64,000 nt of DNA from Chlorocebus sabaeus (lineage: Eukaryota; Chordata; Mammalia; Primates; Cercopithecidae). Below are positions 47,041 to 60,179 of this stretch, one piece after another (the first letter of the stretch is position 1; each line of letters starts with the position of its first letter). The notes under the pieces are model-generated. The model did not search any database, had not been told where the DNA came from, and saw nothing but the letters and a program-made list of their open reading frames with translations. Both the position numbers and the translations under genes were made by a program. The stretch spans positions 129,496,163 to 129,560,162 of the forward strand of contig NC_132914.1 of NCBI RefSeq assembly GCF_047675955.1, written 5' to 3'.

Positions 47041-48559
47041 AAGGCTCTGCACCGAGCAACTAAGATAATCATGGTGGCCTCCCCTGTGTCCACTGCAAAG
47101 TGCTCGAGCCTCAGAATATTAACAGGCATTTTCCACAATTTTCTCAAAATAGTGTGAAAATCGCCCCTTGCAGAATTCAGACCCTGTCTGTTCTTTTCCG
47201 ACTTAGAAATAAAATCAGTGCTTGCTGGATTTCACGCTGGGGCTACACACGGAGCTGATGCGACTGAACTATTCTGTTGGAAGTAAAAACAGCCCCTTTC
47301 TGCCGTGGGCCATGGGCGAGGTCGCACAGTGCCTGCTGATCTGAGAAGGTCACGGCTTCTGGGCCAGTCTCTGTGGAGGCCGCCGGTTCGGGCCCCAGCT
47401 CTGCCGCTACCAGGCTGTGCATCCACACTCAGCCCTGGTGTCCGTGCAGGAACACAGGGCCCAGAGACAGCCTCCCACAGGCAGCAGAGGGCTGAGGCGC
47501 GCACTCATACTCCCCACCACGTCACGCAGGGTGTGAGTGACACGGCCTCAGGGGGAGACCCCTCTACGTTGGGGCTGCAATAAACCGCTGTGCTGGGCCC
47601 ATTCCAAGACGTTAATGGGGACTTGGAGCCTGAGAAAGGGGATGGTCTCTGGCCCTGAGAAGTCTCCAGAATGTTGGAGAGTGGAGGATGGTGGGGACGC
47701 CAGGTCCTGGAGAGGGCACGGCGGGCAGGCAGCCCCTGAAACGGCCCGCCCCCCACCTCACATCTGCAGGTCTTGGGTTCCATCGTTTCCTCATCAGCCT
47801 TTCACCTCCTCTCTCACTCGAAGAGGCAGGCAGAGGCAGGAGCCAGCCAGTGGGCTGGGAGGCAACGCTACAGGCCCCAGCACCCCGGTCCAGGGTCAGC
47901 TCTCCAGCAGAGGCGTGGAGCTGGATCAAAAGGGGCTCCCTGCCTGGCAGACACGGCCGTGATTCTCCACTACACAGCCTGTGGGTTCTTCCCCAGCCTG
48001 ACCCCACGTCCCCATTTCACGATGCATTTTTACGTCCCTATTCTGGGAGGAAACAGATTCCCTATAACTGAGCATATACTTCCTTTAAAAATCTATTTAG
48101 TGCTACAGCTTCACTAAAAAAGGAAAAAGAAAGAAAAGGAATTTGCAGTTCTCAACCTCAGGTGACCTTGCTTCCTTCCTCCCTGGGAAACAGAGAATCC
48201 AGGAGCACTCGGCTTCCGCCTGTGCACAGGGAACGGCCATCGAGGTGCTGCTGGGACCTCCCGGGGCCTCGTCCCTCTTCCTGCCAGGCCGTGTCCCTGC
48301 TCTCTTTCCGCCACTTCAGCAAATCCCCCCATGCTCTGTGTGGTCCCTCGGCCACCCTTTCACATCCGACAGGAACGCCCACCCCAGCCCACTCCCTCTG
48401 CAGCCACCCAGCCTCCTCCCCGTCTCGAGCACTGGCACTCACATGGGCACTCGGACCCATGGGGACATTTGGTGAGACCTGGGCAGGTTTGGCTCTCACA
48501 CCTGGGGAGGGGCGGGGCAGCTACCAGCATCTAGTGTGAGGAGGCCAGGAATGCTGCAC

Positions 48560-50112
48560 AGCCCGGCCCACATCCTACACCCCACAGAGCACAGCCTCAT
48601 CCTACACCCCACAGAGCACGGCCTCATCCTACACCCCACAGAGCATGGCCTCATCCTACACCCCACAGAGCACAGCCACATCCTATATCCCACAGAGCAC
48701 AGCCTCATCCTACACCCCACAGAGCACGGCCTCATCCTACACCCCACAGAGCATGGCCTCATCCTACACCCCACAGAGCACAGCCACATCCTATATCCCA
48801 CAGAGCACGGCCTCATCCCACACCCCACAGATCACGGCCTCATCCCACACCCCACAGAGCACGGCCACATCCCACACCCCACAGAGCACGGCCTCATCCC
48901 ACACCCCACAGAGCACAGCCTCATCCTACACCCCACAGAGCATGGCCTCATCCTACACCCCACAGAGCACAGCCACATCCTATATCCCACAGAGCATGGC
49001 CTCATCCCACACCCCACAGAACACAGCCCCCATCCCATACCCCACAAAGCACGGCCACATCCCACACCCCACAGAACACAGCCCCCATCCCATACCCCAC
49101 AAAGCACGGCCACATCCTACACCCCACAGAGGACGGCCTCATCCCACACCCCACAGAGCACGGCCTCATCCCACACCCCACAGAGCACGGCCACATCCCA
49201 CACCCCACCGAGCACGGCCTCATCCCACACCCCACAGAGCACAGCCACATCCCACACCCCACAGAGCATGGCCTCATCCTACACCCCACAGGTCACGGCC
49301 ACATCCCACACCCCACCGAGCACGGCCTCATCCTACACCCCACAGAGCACGGCCTCATCCTACACCCCACAGAGCACGGCCTCATCCTACACCCCACAGA
49401 GCACAGCCTCATCCTACACCCCACCGAGCACGGCCTCATCCTACACCCCACAGAGCACGGCCTCATCCCACACCCCACCGAGCACGGCCTCATCCTACAC
49501 CCCACAGAGCACAGTCTCATCCCACACCCCACAGAGCACGGTCTCATCCCACACCCCACAGAGCACGGCCACATCCCACACCCCACAGAGCACAGCCTCA
49601 TCCTACACCCCACCGAGCATGGCCTCATCCTACACCCCACAGATCACGGCCTCATCCCACACCCCACAGAGCACAGCCTCATCTTACACCCCACAGAGCA
49701 CGGCCTCATCCTACACCCCACAGAGCACAGCCTCATCTTACACCCCACAGAGCACGGCCTCATCCTACACCCTACAGAGCACAGCCCCCATCCCACACCC
49801 CACAGAGCACAGCCTCATCCTACACCCCACAGAGCACAGCCCCCATCCCACACCCCACAGAGCACAGCCTCATCCTACACCCCACCGAGCACGGCCTCAT
49901 CCTACACCCCACAGAACACGGTCTCATCCCACACCCCACAGAGCACGGCCTCATCCTACACCCCACAGATCACGGCCTCATCTTACACCCCACAGAGCAC
50001 AGCCACATCCTACACCCCACAGAGCACAGTCTCATCCCACACCCCACGGAGCACGGCCTGAATCCCACACCCCGTGGAGCACAGCCCCCATCCCACACCC
50101 CACAGAAGCAGC
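48560..50112. repeat. Large minisatellite, 27-bp unit, about 57 copies (1.55 kb)
   Basis: The unit is CCTCATCCTACACCCCACAG then AGCACGG. Variants include CACCGAGCA, CACAGATCA, CACAAAGCA and TATATCC. A few units are 28 bp (CCCCCATCCC in place of CCTCATCCC) and shift the phase. No plus-strand reading of the unit contains a stop, which explains two overlapping open frames of 600 and 633 codons (48536-50338 and 48645-50546). They read ILHPTEHSL, ASSYTPQST and PHPTPHRAR repeats and run on into an Alu. There is no conserved domain, signal peptide or splice structure, so I treat them as non-coding. Confidence 0.98.
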
Positions 50113-50331
50113 TGGCAGGGTCAGCTTACCCAACTTGGGAGACAGGACCCTTGTGCCGCTCCCACCACCCCCAGGCCATACTCTCTCTCCTGCTCCTTCC
50201 ACTCATGTCCTCACAGTGGGTGCCCAGACCCAGGACTTGGACTTGCCACTCTTCCATCCACACTGGCTCCCTAGCGTGGGGTCAGCTCCTCTCCGGGGCC
50301 ACCTCACCGTGGAGACCTGTGGTTTTTATTT

Positions 50332-50636
50332 TTTTTGAGACGGAGTCTTGCTCTGTCGCCCAGGTTGGAGTGCAGTGGCCGGATCTCAGCTCACTGCAAG
50401 CTCCGCCTCCCGGGTTCACGCCATTCTCCTGCCTCAGCCTCCCGAGTAGCTGGGACTACAGGCGCCCGCCACCTCGCCTGGCTAGTTTTCTTTTGTTTTT
50501 GTTTTTTTTGGTATTTTTTAGTAGAGACAGAGTTTCACCAGGTTAGCCAGAATGATCTCCATCTCCTGACCTCATGATCCGCCCATCTCAGCCTCCCAAA
50601 GTGCTGGGATTACAGGCTTGAGCCACCGCACCCAGC
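50332..50636 (-). mobile_element. AluYR-type SINE (Old World monkey lineage)
   Basis: Full-length reverse Alu. Diagnostic bases on the plus strand are GCAGTGGCCGGATCTCAGC, CGCCACCTCGCCTGGCTAG and ACAGGCTTGAGCCACCGC. The target-site duplication ACCTGTGGTTTTTATT flanks it. These three variants together are, as I recall, characteristic of AluYR elements of cercopithecid monkeys. Confidence 0.9.
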
Positions 50637-51109
50637 CACCTGTGGTTTTTATTAATTCCAGGATCATCCTGGGCCACCTCACTGCGGAGACCTGTGGATT
50701 TTATGAATTCCAGGATCATCTGTGAACAGCACAATTGGATCACACTCCAGTGAGCCTGTTAAAAGCATTAATTTGTTATCCATGAACATGTAAATACATC
50801 ATAATTTTGGTAAGCCTGTGTTGAGATTTTGTTTTTAAAAATCTTCCTAAAAGCTCAAAAACGCAGCCTCCCCAGCTGGCCCCACCTTCGGGCCCCTCCA
50901 GCCCCGGGGCCCAGCCTTGTCCCTCCCAACCAGGGCAGGGAAAGAAGCAGGAGCGGTGTCGGTGGGGCTGCTCGGGGGCTGCTGGGAGCCTCAGGAAGAT
51001 CCATGGTCGACATGGCACCTCTAGATCTCATTATTTCTCTGGCGTTCCACCAGGGTCCAGGATGGTGTTTCAAAGAGCAATTGCACTTGGCTTATTTACT
51101 TAAAATAAA

Positions 51110-51375
51110 ACATCGATGGGCACGTTGGCTCACGCCTGTAATCCCTGCACTTTGGGAGGCTGAGGCGGGTGGATCACTTGAGTTCAGGAGTTCAAGACCA
51201 GCCTGGGCAACGTGGCGAAACCCCATCTCTATCAAAAAATAAAAAATTAGCTGGGTGTGGTGGTGTGTGCCTGTAATCCCAGCTACTCGGGATGCTGAGG
51301 CAGGAGAATTGCTTGACCCTAGGTGGTGGGGGTGAAACCCTGCCTCAAAAAAGTTTAAAAAATAAAAATAAAATG
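51110..51375 (+). mobile_element. Alu SINE with right-arm deletion
   Basis: It begins GGGCACGTTGGCTCACGCCT. After GCTTGACCCTAGGTGGTGGG the sequence jumps to GTGAAACCCTGCCTC, so most of the right-arm 3' part is missing. The A-rich tail is AT-interrupted. Confidence 0.88.
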
Positions 51376-54265
51376 CAGACAGCCAAGGGCCTGAGCACAG
51401 CCCCTCTGGCCAGGCAAGCGTGGGTGGCAGGATGCTGACCAAGAGTGCTGGATGGCGCATGGGGCTGGGCGGGTTCTGGGCAGGCCTGACCCAGAACAGG
51501 AGACAAGTTGGGTGCTCGGGGAACCCACATGGCCGCCTCTCCTCAGGGCCAGAGGTGGGGCTCGAAGAGCACCTGCCCTTCGTGCCCCAGCTTTCGGTCC
51601 AGCCTCCAATGCAGGGGCCTCAGGCCACCAGGGACACGAATCTGCCATCCCATCAGCACAGGGCCGCAGGGCCTCACGGTGGCATCCACGCTTGACTCCC
51701 GGCGCAGTGTCGCAGCTGCAGCTGTAGGATCATGCAGAGATGGTGACTTGCAGGTTCGGGGCCGCCCTAAACCTCCTGGTGGATCCTGGGATGTGCACCC
51801 TGACTGACCTCCCAGCTGGGCCTGCATCCCGGCATGTGGGCGGTGCCGACGCCTGGGGCCAGTTATGACCAGGCCAGTCCCACAGGGCACTCCTCCCGCC
51901 CTCTGCCAGTGGCTGGCTAGGTGCTCAGAGACGACACAGTCCTAACAGAGAGGCAGGAAGCTTGTGTGTCCCCAGACGTCCCTGCGGGGCCTCCCGCTTC
52001 TCAGGGCCCTGCTCATGCACACCTGGTGGCTGCACAGGTCCTTGGACGCCAGCAGCGACTCTCTGGGAGGGAGGAGCAGAGACAGACCTGGGTGTCCGTG
52101 GCCGCCACCGAGCCACCAAGCCTGCAGCGTGCGTGCGTGCCTGCACGGGAGGGACACTCCCCGTGGTTGAAGTGCTGTGATGGCGAATTCTGCGTCCGCC
52201 GAGAGGGCCTTGGATGCCTAGGTGGCTGGAAGTATTGCTTCCAGGTGCGTCTGTGCGAGAGTCGAGTCTGAATCAGGGGCTGAGGAAGAAAGGTCTGTCC
52301 TCCCCAGTGCGGACAGGGAGCAGCCCCTCCTCAGAGGCCCGGCTGGAACAGAAAGGCAGAGGACGGCAGCTTCATGTCCTGTGTGAGCTGAGACCTCCCT
52401 CTGCTCCTGCCTGTGGACAGCGGACGGAGCTGCCAGGTCTCGAGCCTTTGGAGTAGAAGTTGTGCCATTCTCCCCAACGTGACCCCGGGTCTCAGGTCTC
52501 TGCACTCAGGCCAAAGGACCCCACCCGGCTTCCCTGGCCTGCAGCGTGCAGACGGCAAACGGTAGGGCCTCTTGGCCTGCATAGTCGCGGGGCCAGTCCT
52601 CACTCTGCATCTCCTCTCAGGTCTCTCTCTATCCACTGGCTCGGTTCCTCGGGAGAGCCCTGACCCACGCACCAGCCGAGTTTGCTTTTCATCAAGCCTT
52701 TCCGTCTGGTGCAGGTCAACACCCCACTCCGCCACGCACACAGCTGTGCCCGGCACAACACACGTCCACAGGTCATCTCGGGTCCCTCGGGTGCTCCTCC
52801 CACAGCCCCACGTAGACAGAAGGCATTCCTCAGGCCTGGGAGCCCAGCCTCCCGCGTCCTTCTAAGGGCAGCCGGATTTCCTGCGGAGCCCGTGTCTTCT
52901 CCACTCCCAGCGTCCTGAGGTCCAGAGGGCAGGGACCCCACCATGCAGGCAGGGATACGAGGCAGGCGCTCCTAAGGAAAAGGGGCGGCAAGCAGCCCCC
53001 GCCACTGGGTCACGCCTCACCCTCCGCCAGAACCACTGGGCTGCTGGGTCCCGTTAGTGTTCACTCTGTTAGACTTGAGTTTTCTGTAGCTGAAAATCAA
53101 AGATCTCAACTGCTAACAGAGCTGGCGAGCCTCAAGCTGCTCCCGCAGAAACAGCTCCTGCAGCGACGTCCCCAAGTCCGCGTGGGTACAATGTGCCAGG
53201 GCCGGCCGCCAAGCCCAGGAGCCTCCCGGCAGCACATCCACATGCGCTTGTTTTGTTTTTATTTGTTGCTGTTGTTTAAACTCAGGCTGAGAGGCACAGA
53301 ACACCCCGGGGAGAGTGTAGCCCGCAGAGCCGGGAGCTCGCTTCCTGGGTTCTGATTCAACCTGGAGCACACGGGTGCAGCAGACACGGCCCAGAGCCCT
53401 CAAGGGCCACGCGGCGCAGACGCCCCCACCTCAGATCTTTCCGGATTCCTGGGGAATCTGTCGTCTCTGCAGAAGCTTGAGTTCATATTACTTAACAGTT
53501 TCTTTTAAATCGACCCATCTTTTAAGTTCAATTAATTCGTTTCTCAAATAAGTGATGGGTTGGCACCAAACATAGAAAACATGTATCGTTTTACTAGTAA
53601 ATATCAGTAAACAGAATGGAAACAGGATGTTGCACTGAGAGTCTGGCCAGGTGTGCCTGTTAGAAAGCCCGTGTGCCCGGGAAAGGCCCCTCTCCGATGA
53701 AGAGAGAGGTTGCCCAGGTCAGAAGCCAAGAGGCGGGTCCTGGTGCCGTGGGAAAGGGTGGAGGAGGGTGGATGGAAGCTCCCGCAGCATGATCTGATTC
53801 TCTCCAACTCCATGTCCCTGGGCCAGCTCAAGGCCTCTGCCCCCACCAGGCACGCTCGGGGTGGAGAAGCAGCAGCCCACCTCATCTCAGAGGCAGAGGG
53901 GAGGTGGGCAGCGCCAGCGGGCGGTCCTTCTGCTGTGCTGGGTGCCTCCTTCAGTGCCCACAGGGACCCCCAAGGCTGTTGCTCTGGGCACCCCCCTTTT
54001 ACAGACAGGGAAACTGAGGTGCAGGGGGCGTGTGACCGGCCCACAGTCATGCAGCTGAGGAGCGAAGAGCTGGGTTTGAACCGAAGCAGTCGACGCCATA
54101 GTCAGCGAGGCAGGTGCCCAGGGTGGGCTCTTGCTCCAGGGGCCTCCTGGCGTCCCAGTGGGGAGGAGGGTGCCTGGCAGTGGGTGGAGCCAAACGCTGC
54201 TCAACGTCCATGACCCACCACGGGGCAGCCCCGCCAGGAAGAACTGCCCGGCCTGTGTCAGCCCT

Positions 54266-54412
54266 GACTGAGGCCCCCATCGGTGCAGGATCGAGGCCCC
54301 CGTCGGTGCGTGATCGATGCCCCCGTCGGTGCGAGATCGAGGCCCCCGTCGGTGCGGGATCGAGGCCCCCGTCAGTGCGGGATCGAGGCCCCCGTCGGTC
54401 CGGAATCAAGGC
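54266..54412. repeat. CpG-rich minisatellite, 24-bp unit, about 6 copies
   Basis: The unit is GAGGCCCCCGTCGGTGCGGGATC with variants. Since 24 is divisible by three, frames stay open in eight-residue repeats on both strands. Each unit has two to four CpG. Confidence 0.95.
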
Positions 54413-55134
54413 CATGGTACACCAGCCGCTCCGGAGACCTTGGTTTCCCGTCTGCTGATGAGTCGCCCGTCTCATCTGGGTCCTGGCAGATCCGAGTGAA
54501 ACTGAAAATGTGCTTCAAGCAGCGGGGAGACAGGCACCACCAGAGATGGGACCTCAGTGCCCCCGGGAAACGGACACCCACAGCGTCACATCCCTCATCA
54601 AGAACCTTCTGGCACGGCCTGGAGCCTAGGAGTGCAGCCAGCCTCCTTCCGAGGCCTATGGGCCGTCCAGGAGACCGAGGCCCGCCCTGGTACCTCATTA
54701 TCTTCCTCACTCACTTTGCCCCAACCACCCTGACCCCAGGGCCCACTGGGGCTTCTGCACCTGCCACCGACACCCGTTGCTTCCCCCCAATTCTCTCCTG
54801 GCAGCTCCTTCTCCTCATTCACAATTCAAAGAGTAGCTCCCTCCCCACCCAGTTGTGTGTGTCCCAGGTCACTGCAGTGGCACCAAACAGGGAGGCTCCA
54901 CCCCACACACCTGTCCCCTCACACGGGACCCCACACAGCTGTCCCCTGACAGACCTGTCCCCTCACACAGGAGGCCGGGAGTCGGATGTCAGGTGCGCAG
55001 GGCCACACTCCCTCTGAAGGCCGTGGGTAGGACACATCCTGCCTCTGCCAGGGCCCCCGGCTGTGGCCACACCACTCCAGTCCCCGCCCCTGCCCCCACG
55101 GGGCCTCCTCCCCTCCAACCCCCCACGGTCTCTC

Positions 55135-55310
55135 CTCGTCTTATAAGGACCACAGTCACTGGATTTGGGGCCCACCGAATCCCCAGTCCTGGCTGAGGGC
55201 ATCTTAACTAAGCACCTCTGCAAAGACCCTGTTTCTAAATAAGCCATATTCCGAGGTTCCAGGTGGACGTGAGCTTCCAGGCGGGCCCCATTTAACCATT
55301 CCGCCCCCAC
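55135..55310 (-). mobile_element. MaLR-type LTR fragment (reverse)
   Basis: CATCTTAACTAAGCACCTCTGC then AAAGACCCTGTTTCTAAATA, AGCCATATTCCGAGGTTCCA and GGTGGACGTGAGCTTC is the reverse complement of the 5' half of MLT1-like LTRs. Confidence 0.65.
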
Positions 55311-58300
55311 CTGGTACCATCCATCCACATCACTCGGGCCTCCTCATAGGTTTGGCTCTGTCTGAGACCATCGGGACGATGCAGCATGCTCACTCCCCGT
55401 CTTCCTCCCTAGGATGTCAGCCCCTGAGGTGGGGACATCTCTGCTCAGGCCCAGGTCCTCAGCGCAGTGCACGAACGCAGCAGGTGTTCACGGCTTTGCC
55501 GGGAAGGAGCAGACGTGCGGCGCACGAGGTGGTGCCACTGCCCACAGACACAGGCCTTCGGGTTGAAGAGGCCGGGCCCACAAATGCCAGTTCGAGCACA
55601 GCAAGGACCCGGGACCCCGTCCGTGGCTCAGTCGTCCCACAGAAGGCTCCGGGAGGGGTGAGTGTCTGCACAGGAAATGGGGGCATCTCCCTGACCCCAG
55701 CTCCTGTCACCCCTTCACAGTTTGCCCCCTCCTACTTCCAGAACTCAGGCAGCACCATGAGCGTCCCTAGGCATGGGGGCGGGGTTTGTAGGCTCTGCGA
55801 GGATGGAGGCGGGAGCGGTCCTGGGCGGCCTTCTGGGAGGGCATCATGAGCCCAGGAGACGGGGTGCAGAGCCCAGGGCTGAGCCACTTCCATGCTACAA
55901 GATGATGCAACCCTTGGCACCTTTTCAATGACTGGAATATGAGTTTCTCCTTTCTGTGACTGGCAACCAGAGGGCGGACTGTGAGACTTCGGCTGACACC
56001 GGTCCCCTCGCTGAGTGGCGGGGCAGCCATCATTCTCCTCACCATCCCGTAAGGGAAGCCCAGGTCACAGGGCTTCTCCTAGGGCGTTGAGAGCCGTGCG
56101 TCAGCCTTGCCCCCTCCTCTAGCGCCTCCCGGCTTCTCCACCTCCTTGTCCCTTCACAGGCATCTGTGCTTGTTCAAGAGAGAACGGGCCGCTGACCACA
56201 CGGGTCTGAAGACACGGATCCCATCCTGCCCGCTTGTCCTCAGTGGGATATCTGACATGGAAATTTACAGACTTATTTTTGTCAAGTTTCCAGCCAATGA
56301 AGGATAAACTGTCCTTTCAGAAAATAGTTCCAAGACTCTGGAATACGCAGGTTGCTGAGCTGAACTGTAAATGCAAACACTCAGCCCAGCACACGCCGAC
56401 GCTGGGGATCACCGCCTGCCTGGGTCGTTCCTAGAAGCTTGGGCTGCTGCGTTTGCAGACAGAAGGCTGCGGACCGGGCCTGCCCCATGCTGACAAGTGG
56501 CTGACAAGTGTTTAGGAACTCATCTCCCCCAAGACTCAAAGGTGCAGGTCTGCAGAGAGCCCAGCCTCCGGGTCAAGGGAGCAGGTTGAGTGGCTCTGAC
56601 CCGTCTATGGTCACATGGGGTCAAAATCCCCAACAAATCCGGGGGCAGCTGTGGGGAGGACGGCTGTGTGCGAGCGCACGCGAGGAAGAGAACACACAAC
56701 CAAAATGTGTTCATCTCCTCAGCCGGGAAATGCCAGACTCCTCCGAGTGTCAGGAGGCCCAGCGGACGTCGGGAAACAGGAGAGGCAATTCCCAGCCTGT
56801 AGCCACGAACCAGCCTCGTCATCGGAGTCAGAGCGGGGGCTCTGGCCGTGGCTAGTAACTATTTTTTCACTTTTTGTAGTAAATTCGCAATCATGGGGAA
56901 GCTGTGAAACTCCGCGAGGGCCTGGAGGTTAATGATCCAGGCGGAAAAACGGTCACCACGTCAATGTTGCTGCCATTTTGAAGCGAGACCTGCTGGGGCC
57001 ACGACTGAAGCCTCCAGGGCACTGCAGCTGTCTTCCCGGCCACGGCCACTCCAGCCGTTTGGATCAGCAACGTGGGATGTTGTGACACACGGAGGGAATT
57101 CAGGGGAGGGTAGAGACGATGAACTCAAGCTGGAAAGGCTGCCTGGAACCAGCAGGAGTCATTTGGGAAATAAAACTCACGAATGAATAGGAAAAGCTTT
57201 CTGCTGGAAACCGCATTTCCTCGCAAGGAGAATTTCTCAAAGTATTTCCAAAATGGAAATGCTTACGCAGAGCAGACGCTTGGAAAGCCCTTTTTAGAAA
57301 CCCACACCTGACACCCTCCAGAGCTCTCGAGGGAGGGTGTGCCGGAGCCGGCAGAGCGGGGGCCGCAGGACATGCCAAGACACTCGCCAGGCACTGCTGG
57401 GACCCAACCCTGTGTGCCTCCGACCGCGCCTTCTGCACCACCCCATGCAGCTCCGACGGCACTGTCTGCGAGCTCCTGCCTGGCCTTCACTCATCACACA
57501 GGACTGACGTCCGAGACCCCGGACCAGCGGCTGTGGACGGGACAAGGGCAGTGTGGGCCGACCGCCTGTCACTTTGACAGCACAGCGTCTTGGGACTGGC
57601 TCCCCAAGTTCACGCGCTCAGCCATGCGGTCTGCCTGCCGCTGAAGCAGACGCCGTCGCCCCTGCTCTTGTAGGGGAGACACCCTCCCATCTAGCCTGCC
57701 GCCCCTCTGCAGCCACGTGCAAGGCAAGAGTTGGGTGGCCTGGCATTCTCCCCCAACCTCCCCTTTCTCACCTCCCCAGCCTCTACATTCTGGTTCAGCC
57801 AGGTCTTCACTGGTAGTCACTCATGGTGCCGGGACTCCTGGCAGTGTTTTGCGTCCGAATTAGAGTTCTGGGCCCCCACTGTGGCGAAGGCAGCCTGGGG
57901 AGATACGCCCCTTGGCAACCTGACCACCCCTTCCCCAAGTCCTCCAGCCCCACAGGAAAGTCCCCTCGGCTGCTGCTCTGCACACACTCTGGGGCTTCCC
58001 AAAGCAGGGGCTGCGTCCCAGTGGGCCCAGCTTGCAGATATGGCTGTGGGCCATGCACGGGCACAGTTCCATGAGACACCACCCCTCTTCAGGCCTTGCT
58101 GTCCCTGGCTCAGGCCTCCCTCGGGCACAGGGCGGGCCTCGGTGGGGCGGCTTCTTCCCTGGGGCACAGGGCGGGCCTCGGTGGGGTGGCGCCTGCCGGA
58201 GTCTCCAGGCTGTTCCCATGACACTCAGTCACCTTCTACTCATGGGTGCACTGGAGACACACAAGTGTCTCTTAAGTTCATTTAAACAAAACAATGAATT

Positions 58301-59189
58301 GCTTGGAGAAAAATCCCCTCGCTTGCTCACTGGACAGATATCCATGGAGCGCTGTGTTTGTGGTACCGCCAGAGGCCTTGGGCGTCAGAGCCGGGACCAG
58401 ACAGACACAGCCTCGCCCTCAGTGGACACGAGTGAGGTGTCACACGGTCATGAGGGGATGCATGAGGCACGTGGGAATTCCTGAGACTGGAGGGAGCCTG
58501 AGTCCGTGTTCCTGGAGAGGGGGGCATGGGCAGGATGAGTGTGAATGAGCGTGCGCCATACCCCAACCTTCTCTGGCCAGCAACCACCTGGCCACAGTGG
58601 GGCCTTCTGTTTTTTCAATTTAAACTTTTAGTAACTACAGAAGCCTAGCTCCCTCTGAAGCCAGTGCCACCTCGCTGGACCTCTCTGGGCCCCGTGGCCC
58701 GCCCCGTCCCAGCCTCCCAGCTTTCCTGCTGCTCAGGCCCAGACCTCTCAGACCAGAGCCTGCCCGTGACCTGGGCTGGGGCAGGTCAGTTAGACGGAAT
58801 TCACATGTGTGTGCTCTGAATTTTAGAAACGACCTCCCTCACCACCAACCAACAAAAGGAACACTTCCCATCGCCATCCCCGGCTCCATCCTCCGTTCAG
58901 AGCCTTTCTTCCTGAGGGGCAGGAGGGCCGGAACCGCGCCAGGCGGGGGGCAATTCTCCTCTCCCAGCAGAGTGCGTCCAGCCGCCACGACGTGGGCAGC
59001 CCTGCTCCCTGGTTGTGACCTTCACCCCCTCCACACCCACAGCAACAAACAGCCCAGCGTGACTTAGCGCTGCCCAGGCCTCGCATGGACACAGGGTGGG
59101 CCCTGCAAATGCCTAGAGAAAGTGGGGGCTCTTTGTCTCCCTCTCCCCTTCCCATCCCAAGGGGCTTGAAAATCTTCCTAAAGGCAGAT

Positions 59190-59420
59190 GGGTTTGAATG
59201 CCCAGACAACTGAACAGAGACCGTTCCTCCCCTTCTTTTCCTTGAGTTTGGAAGCTCTGAAATTTAGTGTTTATGAGACCCTCTGTGTCTGCTGCATGCA
59301 CAAAACCATGGATGCTGTCATTTATGTGCAATTGAAGATACTCAGAAGGATGGCTTTTGTGTATAAACATTTTTTCCTTGCCTTGAGCGCTGAATTTAGA
59401 AGCAAACCCTGACGTACACA
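59190..59420. other. Unique AT-richer stretch in intron 1, 3 kb from exon 1
   Basis: GAAATTTAGTGTTTATGAGA, GCTGTCATTTATGTGCAATT and GTGTATAAACATTTTTTCC occur in unique-looking DNA. No repeat family recognised; a possible enhancer by position only. Confidence 0.22.
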
Positions 59421-60179
59421 GAGGAGTGACCACACAGAGCTTCCTTAACCAGCATCCCTCCAGGGCCTCATGAATTTGAAACTGCACACATTTCTTAGGA
59501 CTTCTTTGCCAAGGTCAATGGACATCCCAAAGAAAGGCCACTGGGCCAGCGGAGGCAGGGTGCAGGGAGAACTTCAGATTCCAGGCCCCTCCCCAGCCCG
59601 ACGGCCCTCCTGCTCCTCCACTCCGAGGAAGACGTGGACTTCCTTCCACCAGGCCCCTCCCAGCCAGCAGAGGAATTCCAGGAAGCAATCAAGGCAGGGA
59701 AAAGTGATCAATCCATTTTGTTTTGGATTTCCCCCTCTCCTTTCTGAACTCAGACAGATTAGTATCGAGTGGGAGCTCCCAGGAATCAATCTTGCATCCT
59801 GGGATGTCACATTCTGGAACAGGCTGTGATGGAAGCAGGCTGCCTCCTCCAGGGAGCCTTCTTCCACACCTTGAACACCGACGGCCTGTGCCAGCATCGG
59901 AGCGGGTAATGCTGTTTCGAACGGCCTCGTGGGGACAAACGTCAAGCCTCTACTGCACTGCCCTCCCCTTAGGGCCCCACCAGGGGTGAGAGTAATTTGG
60001 TGTCTCCCACCATTTCCTGGGGCCAAGATTGACTGACTCTTGGGTTAGACACTGTGCCAGGCCCACTGGTCACAGAGAGGAACGCGGCACAGCCTCATCA
60101 CAGAGGGGGATGGAACTCGGCCTCATCAAAAGGTGGACGGCAGACAGAGCGGACAGATGGTGGGGGCAGTTCAGAGGCA

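Noticed and set aside
48536..50546. 600- and 633-codon open frames as a new mucin-like gene
   Set aside because: The frames are open only because the 27-bp unit has no stop in any plus frame. They end inside an Alu and have no domain, signal peptide or splice structure.
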